Shown here: positions 9,938 to 18,964 of the stretch, in pieces
Position numbering within the stretch: the stretch's first letter is position 1
Layout: each line of letters opens with the position of its first letter
Position numbers and translations under genes: made by a program
Assembly (NCBI RefSeq): GCF_018070575.1
Contig: NZ_JAGPXN010000013.1
Location: forward strand, 124,001-188,000
From: Micromonospora sp. C31
GTDB lineage: Bacteria > Actinomycetota > Actinomycetes > Mycobacteriales > Micromonosporaceae
Length of the DNA stretch: 64,000 bases
Direction of reading: 5' to 3'
The notes under the pieces: generated by a model
What the model saw: only the letters and a program-made list of their open reading frames with translations
What the model was told of the DNA's origin: nothing
The model's database searches: none

Positions 9938-12877
9938 TCACCGACGGCTCCCGGATCGGCTGTCGGACCGCAGCAGCTCGTCCACGCTGTCGCGCAGCGC
10001 CCTGCGGTTCGCGTGCCCGGTCTTGAGCAGCAGGCTGGCGACGTGCTTCTCGACCGTGCGGGGCGACAGGTGCAACAGCGAGGCCAGGTCCTGGTTGTCG
10101 TGGCCCTTCGCGAGCAGCACGAGCACCTCGTGCTCGCGGACGGTCACCCCGACGGCGCGCAGCCGGGCCGGGATGCGGTCGTGGCCGGAGCGCCGTTGCC
10201 CGAGCGGCGCGCCGGCCTGACGAAGCAGGCCCCGGCAGGCACCGGCGATCACCGGCGCGTCGACGTTGTGGAAGTGGTCCTCCGCCGCCCGCAGCCAGGC
10301 GACGGGCTCGCCCCACCCGTCGGCGAGCGCGGCCTCGGCGACCAGACGCAACCCCAGTTGGTAGGACATGCGGTACGGCGCCGCGGCCTCCAGGGCCAGC
10401 GCGACCTCCGTGTCGGCCCGCTCGCGCTGCCCGGCGCGCCCGTACACCACCGCCTTCGCCAGGTGCAGGAACTGCCGGTTCCAGCGCAGGCCTGCGCCCG
10501 GCGCCAGCGCCACCGCCTCCACGCCGGTGCGGTCCAGCGACCCGGCCAGCGCGTCGAGCAGTGGCCGCAATCCGAAACGGCCCGTCATGTAGTAGGTGTT
10601 CGGGTGGTCGTCCTCCCACGCCCGGGCCAGGTCGAGGGCCCGGATCGCCGCCGGCCGGTCCTCCTCCAGCAGCGCGCACACGGCTTCGCAGAAGCCGTAG
10701 GCGAGGGGCACGTGCCCGGACTCTCCCCCACCGACCGCCCGGAACTCCTCGAGTCGCTGCTCCATCAGTCGCCGTCGTCCCCGGTGGGCGGCGGAGGCGG
10801 CGGCCGTCACCAGCGCGAACTGCTGGTCGTCGACGTTGCGCAGCCGGGCGGTCGCCGCGGCGCACCGGACGGCGAGTTCGTCACCTGTCGCGTAGTCGCC
10901 CTGCATCACGGCACGGATCGCGTACACGCCCTCGATGCTCTGCCCGAGCATGATCGCGCCGGACAGTTGCGCGGCCTGCTCCGCCTGGCGCAGCAGTGTC
11001 TGCTCACCGGTCCGCATGCTCTGGTTGACCCCGAGCCGGAACAGCGCGTTGATGCGCCACAGGGGCAGGCGGTGCTCCTCGGCCATCGCCAGCATCCTGG
11101 TCAGGTAGGACTCCGCCTCGTCGAAGCTCCGGCTCCGGGCGATCATGGCCAGGAGTTGCAGGGCCTGGCATGCCGTCTCCGCCATCGGCACCCGTTCGGC
11201 GACCGCCAGGGCCTGGAGCACGAGTTGCTCGGCCTCCGTGGTCCGGCCGCAGCCGTCGCCGTCGCCGAAGATCAGGTGCGCCTCGACCACGTCCACCCGG
11301 GCCGCCGGCCCCGGCGGCGGGTTGCTGCCGAGGATCGCCCGGGCGATGCGTACCTGGGTCGCGCCGTCGGACCACCGCCCGGTCATCACGGCGACCCAGG
11401 CGAGCCGGGTCCGAATGCTGACGTGCTGCTCGACGCCGAGGGTCACGGCGTTGACCCAGGTCGCGTCGTCGACCAGAGCGAACGCCCGGTTCGCGTGGCC
11501 GGCTTCGGCCAGGGCGTTGAGCAGCGACTCAAGGATGCCGGCGCGTGCCTCGGGGTCGGGCGGGTCGCACATCAGCTCGTACGCCCGGTCGAGCAGGGTG
11601 ACGGCCGTCGTGGTCGCGCCGTCGCCGAGTGCCCGCCGGCCCGCCTCCGCGAACAACAGGCTGGCGGCGTGGTTGTCGCCGGCGGTCTGCCTGAGTTCGG
11701 CCGCGAGCTGGCACCAGTGTCCGGGCAGCCCGGCGTACGCCGACTCGAGCGCGTCGGCGGCCCGTTTGGCCAGCGCGGACCGTTCGGCGGGGGTGAGCGT
11801 GGCCAGGATCGCGTCGGCGGTCAACGCGTGGCGGAAGGAGTACCAGTCGGGTGTCGACCGGTCGGGCATGATGACCTCGACGTCCACCCCGGAACGCAGG
11901 TGGCTCAGCATGACCCGCTCCTCGAGGCCGGTCGCCGCCCGCACCGCGGCCACGGGGAAGCGACGGCCCAGCACCGCGGCGGTGTGCAGCAGCGTCCGCG
12001 CCTGCGGATCGAGGCCGGCCAGCCGGCGCGTCACGCTGAGCGTGACCGTGTTCGGCAGCGCGATGGCCGGGTCGTCGCTGAACCGCCAGCCGTCGCCGTC
12101 GCAGACCAGTGCGCGCGCGCCGATCATGCTGTTGAGGAGTTCCTCGGCGACGAACGGGTTGCCTTCGCTGTCGCGCACCAGCCGATCGGTCAGTTCGGCG
12201 GGCAGGGCGTCGGTGTTCAGGCAGGCGGAGGCGAGTTCGTGGACCTCCTGGTCGGGCAGGGGGCGGAGTTCGACGACGGTCGCGGACCGACGCACGGCCG
12301 CGGCCCAGGCCAGCTCCGTCGCGGGGCCGCTGCCCGGCCGCATGGTGGCCACCATCAGGATGGGCAGGTCGGCGAGGTTGTCGACCAGATACTCCACGAC
12401 GGCGTGGGTCTCGGCGTCGGCATCGTGGATGTCCTCAAGGATGAGGAGGCAGCCCCGGCCCCCGGCCACGGCGGCGACGAGCCGCAGGACGGCCTCGGCG
12501 AGTTCGACGAGCGAGGCCACCCGTTCCGGCACCGCCGGGTCCCGCCATTCGGGGATGAGCTGGGCGAGGGCCGGGCGGTAGGGCGCCAGCTCGGTGTTGT
12601 CCGGCAACCGGCCCGTGCGCGACAGCGAGAAGATCGCCTCGGTCAGCGGGCGGAACGGGACGATGGGGCCGGTGGAGCTGCTACGGCCCCGTAGCAGCTC
12701 CATACCGGCCTCCGCCGCCACGTGCGCGCAGTGTTCCGCGAGCCGGGTCTTGCCGATGCCCGCCTCGCCGATCAGGAAGATCGTGCCGCCGGATGAGGAC
12801 CGCGTGTCCGTCAGTCGAGCGTTGACGGTGCGGATTTCGGCATCACGTCCGATCACCACCGGCGAGGAGAAACGCAT
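9938..12877 (-). CDS. LAL-family (large ATP-binding LuxR) transcriptional regulator
   Basis: 979-residue regulator. The N-terminal STAND-type ATPase has Walker A GEAGIGKT at residues 37-44 (after FLI) and Walker B-like CLLILEDIHDADAETH. A long alpha-helical TPR-like middle follows (AEAGRRALGDGATTTAVTLL and similar repeats). The C-terminal LuxR HTH reads VTVREHEVLVLLAKGHDNQDL, then LASLLHLSPRTVEKHVASLL. LAL proteins are frequent pathway-specific activators of antibiotic clusters. This gene lies left of the lanthipeptide and NRPS loci and points the same way as the leftward NRPS operon, so it could serve either (inference). The start is the ATG at 12877; upstream in-frame DNA is non-coding. Confidence 0.93.
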   Translation of the reverse strand: MRFSSPVVIGRDAEIRTVNARLTDTRSSSGGTIFLIGEAGIGKTRLAEHCAHVAAEAGMELLRGRSSSTGPIVPFRPLTEAIFSLSRTGRLPDNTELAPYRPALAQLIPEWRDPAVPERVASLVELAEAVLRLVAAVAGGRGCLLILEDIHDADAETHAVVEYLVDNLADLPILMVATMRPGSGPATELAWAAAVRRSATVVELRPLPDQEVHELASACLNTDALPAELTDRLVRDSEGNPFVAEELLNSMIGARALVCDGDGWRFSDDPAIALPNTVTLSVTRRLAGLDPQARTLLHTAAVLGRRFPVAAVRAATGLEERVMLSHLRSGVDVEVIMPDRSTPDWYSFRHALTADAILATLTPAERSALAKRAADALESAYAGLPGHWCQLAAELRQTAGDNHAASLLFAEAGRRALGDGATTTAVTLLDRAYELMCDPPDPEARAGILESLLNALAEAGHANRAFALVDDATWVNAVTLGVEQHVSIRTRLAWVAVMTGRWSDGATQVRIARAILGSNPPPGPAARVDVVEAHLIFGDGDGCGRTTEAEQLVLQALAVAERVPMAETACQALQLLAMIARSRSFDEAESYLTRMLAMAEEHRLPLWRINALFRLGVNQSMRTGEQTLLRQAEQAAQLSGAIMLGQSIEGVYAIRAVMQGDYATGDELAVRCAAATARLRNVDDQQFALVTAAASAAHRGRRRLMEQRLEEFRAVGGGESGHVPLAYGFCEAVCALLEEDRPAAIRALDLARAWEDDHPNTYYMTGRFGLRPLLDALAGSLDRTGVEAVALAPGAGLRWNRQFLHLAKAVVYGRAGQRERADTEVALALEAAAPYRMSYQLGLRLVAEAALADGWGEPVAWLRAAEDHFHNVDAPVIAGACRGLLRQAGAPLGQRRSGHDRIPARLRAVGVTVREHEVLVLLAKGHDNQDLASLLHLSPRTVEKHVASLLLKTGHANRRALRDSVDELLRSDSRSGSRR

Positions 12878-12893
12878 GCCCGCAGGCTAACGT

Positions 12894-12967
12894 GAGCGGC
12901 ACCCGCATTACCGCGTCGAACACGGGGGCCCCCGCTGTCGATGACACGACACGGGCAGGTGCCGCTC
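12894..12967. promoter_or_regulatory. Palindrome-rich gap between peptide gene and LAL regulator
   Basis: A perfect 10-bp inverted repeat (GAGCGGCACC at 12894-12903, GGTGCCGCTC at 12958-12967) encloses a 12-bp self-complementary CGGGGGCCCCCG (12923-12934). It lies 12 bases beyond the small-peptide stop and 17 bases ahead of the LAL start, so it may be a terminator for the former, an operator for the latter, or both. Confidence 0.4.
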
Positions 12968-12979
12968 CTCGGCCGGGGC

Positions 12980-13186
12980 TCACTCCGACGAGTGACCGCC
13001 CGTACCACCGGTGTCGATGATGGCCGCGATGGCGGGCGCGGCGATCATCAGGCCGGTCAGGATGCCCGTCCGCCTCCCGACGTGCCACAGGAAGCTGAGC
13101 TTGATCTCGCCCGCCGGGTGCGTGTCGGCCGACTCGGTCTCCTCCACCGCCCCCGCCGGTCGAGGAACAGTCAGGTCGTTCCGCAT
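12980..13186 (-). CDS. Small 68-residue peptide next to LanM, candidate precursor without cysteine
   Basis: The ATG at 13186 has a good GGGGAAG Shine-Dalgarno. The protein has an acidic, Thr/Pro-containing N-terminal half (RPAGAVEETESADTHPAGE), a basic hinge HVGRRTG, a hydrophobic segment ILTGLMIAAPAIAAII, and the tail DTGGTGGHSSE. Position 30 bases downstream of a LanM on the same strand, and the leader-like half, suggest a lanthipeptide precursor. But there is no Cys anywhere, so no lanthionine ring can form. The alternatives are a substrate that is only dehydrated, an immunity or membrane peptide, or a gene unrelated to LanM. I recognise no family. Confidence 0.6.
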   Translation of the reverse strand: MRNDLTVPRPAGAVEETESADTHPAGEIKLSFLWHVGRRTGILTGLMIAAPAIAAIIDTGGTGGHSSE

Positions 13187-13216
13187 ATCTTCCCCTATCT
13201 GGTTCTCGACACCGCG

Positions 13217-16200
13217 TCAGGATGTCGTCGGCTCGGCATGCAGCAGCAGTGCCGAGGGCACATGATCGGCGAAGCCGATGCGGAGCAGTCCGTGGCCGAT
13301 CCCGGCCAGGCCGTCCAGCAGGCCGGGGACGCTCACGCCGCCGGCGGCACCGCACCTCGGGCCGGCCTGGTCCAGCGCGGCGACCAGTTGTCCGGCCTGG
13401 TCGCAGCGAACACTGACGGCGGCCTGGCGACCGCGCGCGGCGGCGACCGACAGCATCTCCTGCCTGCCCAGCTCCCCGTGGCAGAGGCTGTGGTCGCCGA
13501 CCAGCCCGGATCTCGACACGGCGGTCGCCGCGCGGTCCACGAAGGCGGCCAGCGCGGGGTCCGCCAGCAGCCGACCCTGGTCGGCGATGGCGACCGCGAT
13601 TCCGGGAACACCGTGACACCACGAGTGCGCCGACGGCTGCGGCACCCCGCCGGTGGCGGCACGGGCCAGCATCGCGCTTCCGGCCTCGGCGTACCGCTCG
13701 TCGCCTTCCGCCTGCCCGAACCGCAGCAGGGCCCAGCCGATCCCGGCCGCACCGGTCGCGAAGCCGGGCTGCGCGGGCAGCGACGGGGCCGCCGCCAGCA
13801 GCCGCTCGGCGCAGTCGCGGGCCGTTTCGGCGGCGAGCGGCAGGCCGGTCAGCTCGCTGACGGCGAGCATCGCGGCGAGGCAGCCGGCGAGCCCGTCGAG
13901 CACGCCCAGGCGGGGTTCCGTCGCGACGGCGATGGCCGCGAGGCGTACCGCTGGCTCGACGGAGTCGCCGAGCGCGTCGTCCTGAAGCAGGTCGGCGAGC
14001 CGGGCCGCCGCGTAGGCGATGCCGCCGAGGCCGGTGAACCCGCCGCTGCCGACCGTGCTCGCCAGGTGCGGCCGGGCCTCCATCGCGGTGAGCAGCACGG
14101 GGAGCTGACGTACCGCCCGGCCGGCGGCCTCGGCGTAGCGGTCGACGTCCGTGAGCCGGGCCAGTTCGGCCAGGAACAGGGCGGTGCCCGGGTATCCGTT
14201 ACCCAGCCCCGCGCCCAGCGGCATGATCGTGCTGTGCCCGCCGTCCACCGGTTCGAGGCCGAGCCAGTTGGCGAACACGCCGTCGTCGTACGCGTCCGCG
14301 ATGATCTTGTCGGCGATGCCGCAGGCGACCGTGAGCAGCCTGCCCGGGTCCGGTGCCGTGGCCTCCCACCGGACGGACACCGGCTCGGCGCACTCGTGGC
14401 GTGCCCCGCCGAGCCGGCCGGCGAGCGCGGCCTGGACGATCCACTCCTGGTCACGCTGGTCGACCGCGCCCATGGCGGCGATCTTGCGTAGCGCGGTCGC
14501 CAGCACCGGCTCGTCGAGCACGTCGACGAATCCGACGCCGTCGCCACCGTTCAGGTCGCGGTCCTCCGGGCGGCAGGTGAACAGGGGGACGTCGCCGTCC
14601 CAGAGCTGTTCGATCTCGCGGGACACCAGTCGGTTCCGCACCGGGTCGTCCACCGAGGCCGCCCAGAGCAGGTCGAAGATCTGATCACGGTCGAGCGCGT
14701 CGCGCAGCACGTCGGGATGGGTGGACTCGCTCAGCAGCACCGTGTAGGTCCGCGTCGACCGGGCGATGACCCGCAACTCGTCGGCGGCGAACCGCCGGAG
14801 CTGGCCGTCCGGGCCGGTCAGGTCGCCGGCCCGGCGGGCGATGGCGTGGTACCCGGCACGGAAGCCGGCGAGCAGCTCGACCTTGTACTCCGCGGCATCG
14901 GCCGGGACGCCGTCCAGCGTCGGGCGGTTCTCGGCCGCCCGTACGGGCGCGGCACCACGTACCAGGTGCATCGTGTCGGTGCCGGCCGCGGCCCACTCGA
15001 CGGCCTCCCGGAGCTGTTGCGCGCCGGGGTCGCCACCGAGGCCGGAGATGTCCAGCAGGCCGCGTTCGCCGATGAGCGGCTGCGGCAGCAGGGCGGTGCG
15101 GTACACCGACGTCCGCAGCGCCCGGGCGGCAGGGTCGGGCGCGGCGGTCGGCACGGGCAGGTCGGGGTGCAGCAGCGTCTCGACGTCGACGAGGACGGGC
15201 TGGTCGGCGCAGGCGATCAGGTTCTCGTGGTGGATGTCCGTCATGCCCAGCAGATAGAGCAGCGCGAGCAGCGCCCCCTGCCGGCGGTAGAACCCGCCGA
15301 CCTCGGCGGCATCGGAGCAGGCGGCACGGTCGACGACCTCGATCCACCCGTAGCCGTCGCGGGCGAGCACCGTCAAGGTGCGCAGCTCCAGCTCCGGCAG
15401 CAACCCGTTGAGCCAGTCCAGGACCTCGTTGAAGTGCACGTGGACGGCGACCGGCCGCGGCCGGTAGACCACCCGGTCGCCGGAGGCGAAGCGCAGGAGC
15501 GCCACCGCCCGCCCGTGCCCGTGCGAGTCCCCCGCCACGTCGACTCCGGCCAGCGGTCCCGGATCGCGGCCGGGCAACATCCGCCGGAGGATCTCCGAGC
15601 GGTCCGCGACGAACCGGTCGAGCAGCTCGGCCGTCGCCTCGACGGCGTGCCGGCAGGCGGTCGCCAGGATCCGCGCCAGCACGGGGTAGTCCGTCATCAC
15701 CCGGGTCAGCCGCCCGCGCCGGGCGAGGTCGGCCACGAAGGACGCGAACCGGTGCTCGGGCGTGGGACCGACCAGCCGGCCGGCGGCGCGGGCGGCGTTG
15801 AGTTCCAGGACGAAGGTACGCGACGCCGTCGCGACCAGCTTCTTGCGGAGCGCGTCGGCGAACCCGGCGTACACCGCGGCGAGGTCCACCACCGCGGACG
15901 TCCCGGGAGCCCGTACCCGCTGCCGCAGGTCGGCGCAGGCGGCGGTGACGAACGGCGCCAGCACGCCGGCGAACGCGTCGGACCACGGGGTGCCCCTGGG
16001 CGGGTGGGAGGCGTCGTCGGGGGCGAGGCCGAGCGCCCGCTCGGTGAACTGCGCCCAGGCGGGCGTGCCCGCCCCGTCCGCCAGCGTCGCCGGCGGGGTG
16101 TCGAGGAGAGCCAGGAACTGCCGCTCGGTAATCCTCAGGGCCGCCAGGCGGTACGCGAACTGACCCGTCGTCCCCAGCTCGTACGCCGAACGCCAGTCCC

Positions 16201-16348
16201 GCAGCCGCCGCACGGCGTGCTCGGAGGCGGCGTCGGCGGCAACGGGCCCACCGTGCTCGGCTGCCCGTACCCGTTCGGCGAGCGTGAGGCCGGGTGCCCA
16301 CCACGCACCGCCCGCCGCCGCCGTGTCCCGCGTCCCCGATCTGTTCAC
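13217..16348 (-). CDS. lanM: Class II lanthipeptide synthetase LanM
   Basis: 1043-residue bifunctional enzyme. The N-terminal dehydratase half (DUF4135) carries the kinase-like catalytic features: GDSHGHGR (Asp and His as in the CylM active site), VVYRPRPVAVHVHFNEVL, and TDIHHENLI...VLVDVETLL. It phosphorylates and eliminates Ser/Thr. The C-terminal LanC-like cyclase has both zinc motifs, HSWCHGVPG and LCHGELG, so both halves look intact. The GTG at 16348 gives normal family length; the upstream frame is open but passes through a palindromic promoter region. The small Cys-free peptide gene follows 30 bases downstream. No lantibiotic transporter or protease is adjacent. It may form its own mini-cluster beside the NRPS genes. 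Confidence 0.93.
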   Translation of the reverse strand: MNRSGTRDTAAAGGAWWAPGLTLAERVRAAEHGGPVAADAASEHAVRRLRDWRSAYELGTTGQFAYRLAALRITERQFLALLDTPPATLADGAGTPAWAQFTERALGLAPDDASHPPRGTPWSDAFAGVLAPFVTAACADLRQRVRAPGTSAVVDLAAVYAGFADALRKKLVATASRTFVLELNAARAAGRLVGPTPEHRFASFVADLARRGRLTRVMTDYPVLARILATACRHAVEATAELLDRFVADRSEILRRMLPGRDPGPLAGVDVAGDSHGHGRAVALLRFASGDRVVYRPRPVAVHVHFNEVLDWLNGLLPELELRTLTVLARDGYGWIEVVDRAACSDAAEVGGFYRRQGALLALLYLLGMTDIHHENLIACADQPVLVDVETLLHPDLPVPTAAPDPAARALRTSVYRTALLPQPLIGERGLLDISGLGGDPGAQQLREAVEWAAAGTDTMHLVRGAAPVRAAENRPTLDGVPADAAEYKVELLAGFRAGYHAIARRAGDLTGPDGQLRRFAADELRVIARSTRTYTVLLSESTHPDVLRDALDRDQIFDLLWAASVDDPVRNRLVSREIEQLWDGDVPLFTCRPEDRDLNGGDGVGFVDVLDEPVLATALRKIAAMGAVDQRDQEWIVQAALAGRLGGARHECAEPVSVRWEATAPDPGRLLTVACGIADKIIADAYDDGVFANWLGLEPVDGGHSTIMPLGAGLGNGYPGTALFLAELARLTDVDRYAEAAGRAVRQLPVLLTAMEARPHLASTVGSGGFTGLGGIAYAAARLADLLQDDALGDSVEPAVRLAAIAVATEPRLGVLDGLAGCLAAMLAVSELTGLPLAAETARDCAERLLAAAPSLPAQPGFATGAAGIGWALLRFGQAEGDERYAEAGSAMLARAATGGVPQPSAHSWCHGVPGIAVAIADQGRLLADPALAAFVDRAATAVSRSGLVGDHSLCHGELGRQEMLSVAAARGRQAAVSVRCDQAGQLVAALDQAGPRCGAAGGVSVPGLLDGLAGIGHGLLRIGFADHVPSALLLHAEPTTS

Positions 16349-16381
16349 GCCGATATCGTGCCGACGCCCCGGAGGGGTCGC

Positions 16382-16400
16382 ATGGGTAACCGGTACCCAT
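16382..16400. promoter_or_regulatory. Palindrome upstream of lanM
   Basis: ATGGGTA-ACCGG-TACCCAT: a 7-bp inverted repeat with a 5-base spacer, 33 bases ahead of the lanM GTG in the 196-bp gap after the carbamoyltransferase gene. It is a likely operator for a repressor or activator. The rest of that gap shows no gene. Confidence 0.45.
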
Positions 16401-16544
16401 ATTTCGGCGGCGCCTGGCGCACCGCCTCCGACCTGTGGCGATCCGCTACGCGACGAGGGCGACCGGCTCGCGGCTGCTCCCGCTCCCGTCATCAGGGGCC
16501 GTGGCGCGGGTCGGACAGCTGCCGCAGTGACCCGGCGGCAGGGC

Positions 16545-17471
16545 TCACCCGGCGCACCACTCCAACGCGGCCTGGGCGCTGGACATCTTGTGCCTGGCCT
16601 GCTCGAAGGCGATGCTCCGGTGACCGTCCAGCACCCCGGCGGTGACCTCCTCGCCCCGGTGCGCCGGCAGGTCGTGCATGAACACCGCCCGCGGGCTCGC
16701 CGCCAGGAGCGCCCCGTCGACCCGGAACGGCGCGAAGACGCGCCGCCAGTCCGGGTCCGGCTTGGTGGTGCCGGTGGTCTGCCAGCGGGTGGTGTAGACG
16801 ACGTCGACCTCCGGCAGGTCCGACGTGTGGTGCGCCTCGGACACCGACGAGCCGCTCCGCCCGGCGGCCACCCGGGCGGCGGCGAGGACGTCCGGGTCCA
16901 GCCCGTACCCGGGCGGCGTGCGCAGGTGCAGCCGCGTTCCGGTGAACCGGCTGAGGGCGAGCGCCAGCGCGGCGGCCGTATTGTTGCCCTCCCCCACGTA
17001 GAGCACCCGCAGCCCGTCGACCCGGCCGAACCGCTGGGTCAGGGTGCTCAGGTCGGCCAGCGCCTGCGTGGGGTGCTCCTCGGCGCTCATCGCGTTGATC
17101 ACCCCCATCCGGTCCTGCTCGGCGAAGGCCCGCAGCTCGGCGACCGGGTCGGCGGTCCGGGCGACGAACAGGTCTACCATCTCGGACAGCACCCGGGTGG
17201 TGTCCCCGACCGTCTCGCCGGTGTTCAGTTGCAGGTCCCCGGGGCCGTAGCTGATCAGCTGCGAGCCGAGCCGCACGGCTCCGCTGGAGAAGGCGGTGCG
17301 GGTCCGGGTCGAGGTGCGGCGGAAGTAGACCGCGGTGACCAGGCCGCGCAGCCGGTCGGCGGGGCGTACCCGACCGGCGGCGTAGTCGGCGCTGCGGGCC
17401 ACCAGATGTCGCAGGTCGGCGTCGCTGAGGTCCTGGATCGACAGCAGGTGACGGCGGGGACGGCGGTCCAT
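16545..17471 (-). CDS. Ornithine-carbamoyltransferase-like enzyme with altered substrate site
   Basis: 308-residue member of the aspartate/ornithine carbamoyltransferase fold. Carbamoyl-phosphate binding is intact: STRTR at residues 54-58 and EHPTQALADL. The amino-acid side is not that of an ornithine enzyme. Where OTCases have an SMG loop, this reads VVYTTRWQTTGTTKPD, and the HCLP motif is HDLP (FMHDLPAHRGEEV). It therefore probably carbamoylates another amine. Its neighbours make diaminopropionate and diaminobutyrate, and the viomycin/capreomycin pathways use an OTC-like enzyme (VioL/CmnL) to carbamoylate diaminopropionate, so a ureido amino acid is the likely product (inference). Start ATG 17471 after GGAGGAACCA; the aminotransferase gene ends 37 bases upstream, same operon. 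Confidence 0.85.
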   Translation of the reverse strand: MDRRPRRHLLSIQDLSDADLRHLVARSADYAAGRVRPADRLRGLVTAVYFRRTSTRTRTAFSSGAVRLGSQLISYGPGDLQLNTGETVGDTTRVLSEMVDLFVARTADPVAELRAFAEQDRMGVINAMSAEEHPTQALADLSTLTQRFGRVDGLRVLYVGEGNNTAAALALALSRFTGTRLHLRTPPGYGLDPDVLAAARVAAGRSGSSVSEAHHTSDLPEVDVVYTTRWQTTGTTKPDPDWRRVFAPFRVDGALLAASPRAVFMHDLPAHRGEEVTAGVLDGHRSIAFEQARHKMSSAQAALEWCAG

Positions 17472-17508
17472 TGGTTCCTCCAGGATCGGTCGCGGTGGCG
17501 GGAGTCGG

Positions 17509-18804
17509 TCAGCTGGCCCGGATGGCCCGGTGCAGGACGGTGAGGCCCCGCTCCAGCCGGGCGAGGTCGATGGTGAGCGGCGGCATCACCTTGATCACCT
17601 CGTCGTCGCGTCCGCAGAGTTCGACGATCAGCCCGGTCTCGAAGCAGCGCCGCTGGACCCGGTCGGCCCGCTCGGCGCCACCGGCCGCCCGCAGGTCGAT
17701 GCCGAGGACCATGCCCAGGCCCCGAACGGCGAGCGCCGGTTCGCTGTCGCGCAGTTCGGCGCCGAAGCGCTCCAGTCGCCGGCCGCCGACGGCGGCGGTG
17801 GTACGGAAGCCGTCCTGGCCCCAGAGTTCGCAGGCGGCGGCACCGGCGACGAAGGCGAGTTGGTTGCCCCGGAAGGTGCCCGTGTGTTCCCCGGGCGACC
17901 ACACGTCGAGTACCGGTCGGAACAGCACCATCGACAGCGGCAGCCCGTAGCCGCCGATCGCCTTGGAGACGGTGATGATGTCCGGCACCACGCCGGCGTG
18001 CTCGAAGCAGAAGAACGTACCGGTCCGTCCGCAGCCGGACTGGATCTCGTCGAAGATGAGCAGGACGCCGTACCGGGTGGTCAACTCGCGCAGCCGGCGC
18101 AGCCAGTCGGCCGAGGCCGGGTACACCCCGCCCTCCATCTGCAACGGTTCGACGATCACCGCGGCCGGAAGGTCCATCCCCGACGACGGGTCGGACAGCA
18201 TCCGTTCCAGGTAGCCGATGGAGTCGAAGGGCCCCGCCGGACCGTCCTCGTACGGCACGAACGTCACGTCCGCCGCGCCCACCTGCCCGGCGGCGCGGGC
18301 CCGGCGGCCACCGCTGACCGCCAGCGCCCCGCGGGACATGCCGTGGTAGGCCCCGGTGAAGGAGACGATGCCGCGCCGTCCCGTGGCCCGGCGGGCCACC
18401 TTCAGCGCCGCCTCCACCGCGTCGGTGCCGGTCGGTCCACAGAACTGCACCTTGTGGTCCAGCCCTCGCGGGGTGAGCACCTGTTCCCGCAGCCGGCTCA
18501 GGAAGGTCCGCTTCGCCACGGTGTACATGTCCAGGCCGTGCATCACGCCGTCCCTGGCGAGGTACTCGGTGAGGCGACGCTTGAGGTAGGGATGGTTGTG
18601 GCCGTAGTTCAGGGTGCCGGCGCCGCAGAAGAAGTCGGTGAACATCCGGCCGTCCTCGGCGTACAGCTCGGCGCCCCGGGCCCGGTCGAACACCACCGGA
18701 AACTTGCGGCAGTAGTAACGCACCTCCGACTCCATCGCCTCGAAGAGGGAGAAGTCGTAGGCCGCCTTGTGCGGCGGTACGGTCTCGTCCACCAGCATGG
18801 TCAT
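17509..18804 (-). CDS. Class III PLP aminotransferase, diaminobutyrate (EctB/Dat) type
   Basis: 431 residues, normal for the family that converts aspartate-beta-semialdehyde and glutamate (or another amino donor) to L-2,4-diaminobutyrate. EctB-like features are LNYGHNHPYLK, GPTGTDAVEAALKVARR, YHGMSRGALAVSGG, the PLP-phosphate region IIFDEIQSGCGRTG-like, and SKAIGGYGLPL with the Schiff-base Lys. The ATG at 18804 follows AGGA; a second ATG lies two codons in. In the NRPS context it should supply 2,4-diaminobutyrate. It could instead aminate an unusual keto acid made by the neighbouring aldolase cassette, for which no other aminotransferase is present. It is first of two genes with the carbamoyltransferase. 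Confidence 0.88.
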   Translation of the reverse strand: MTMLVDETVPPHKAAYDFSLFEAMESEVRYYCRKFPVVFDRARGAELYAEDGRMFTDFFCGAGTLNYGHNHPYLKRRLTEYLARDGVMHGLDMYTVAKRTFLSRLREQVLTPRGLDHKVQFCGPTGTDAVEAALKVARRATGRRGIVSFTGAYHGMSRGALAVSGGRRARAAGQVGAADVTFVPYEDGPAGPFDSIGYLERMLSDPSSGMDLPAAVIVEPLQMEGGVYPASADWLRRLRELTTRYGVLLIFDEIQSGCGRTGTFFCFEHAGVVPDIITVSKAIGGYGLPLSMVLFRPVLDVWSPGEHTGTFRGNQLAFVAGAAACELWGQDGFRTTAAVGGRRLERFGAELRDSEPALAVRGLGMVLGIDLRAAGGAERADRVQRRCFETGLIVELCGRDDEVIKVMPPLTIDLARLERGLTVLHRAIRAS

Positions 18805-18890
18805 CGGTCCTGGGTCTCCTCGGTGGTAGGCGTCTCGTCGTCGAAACAGGTCGTCGGGCGCGTGCTGCCCGACCGGCGGGCGGTCGTTCG

Positions 18891-18909
18891 GTCCCGGCCG
18901 GGCCGGGAC
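18891..18909 (-). terminator. Stem-loop between hydratase and aminotransferase genes
   Basis: GTCCCGGC-CGG-GCCGGGAC, a perfect 8-bp GC stem with a 3-nt loop, in the 160-bp gap after the hydratase stop. It may end the long leftward NRPS transcript or reduce read-through into the aminotransferase pair. Nothing else is seen in this gap. Confidence 0.45.
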
Positions 18910-18964
18910 GTGTGCGGGGGCGAGACCGGAACGGTCCACGGCCCGCGAGGGGCCCCGGACCACG

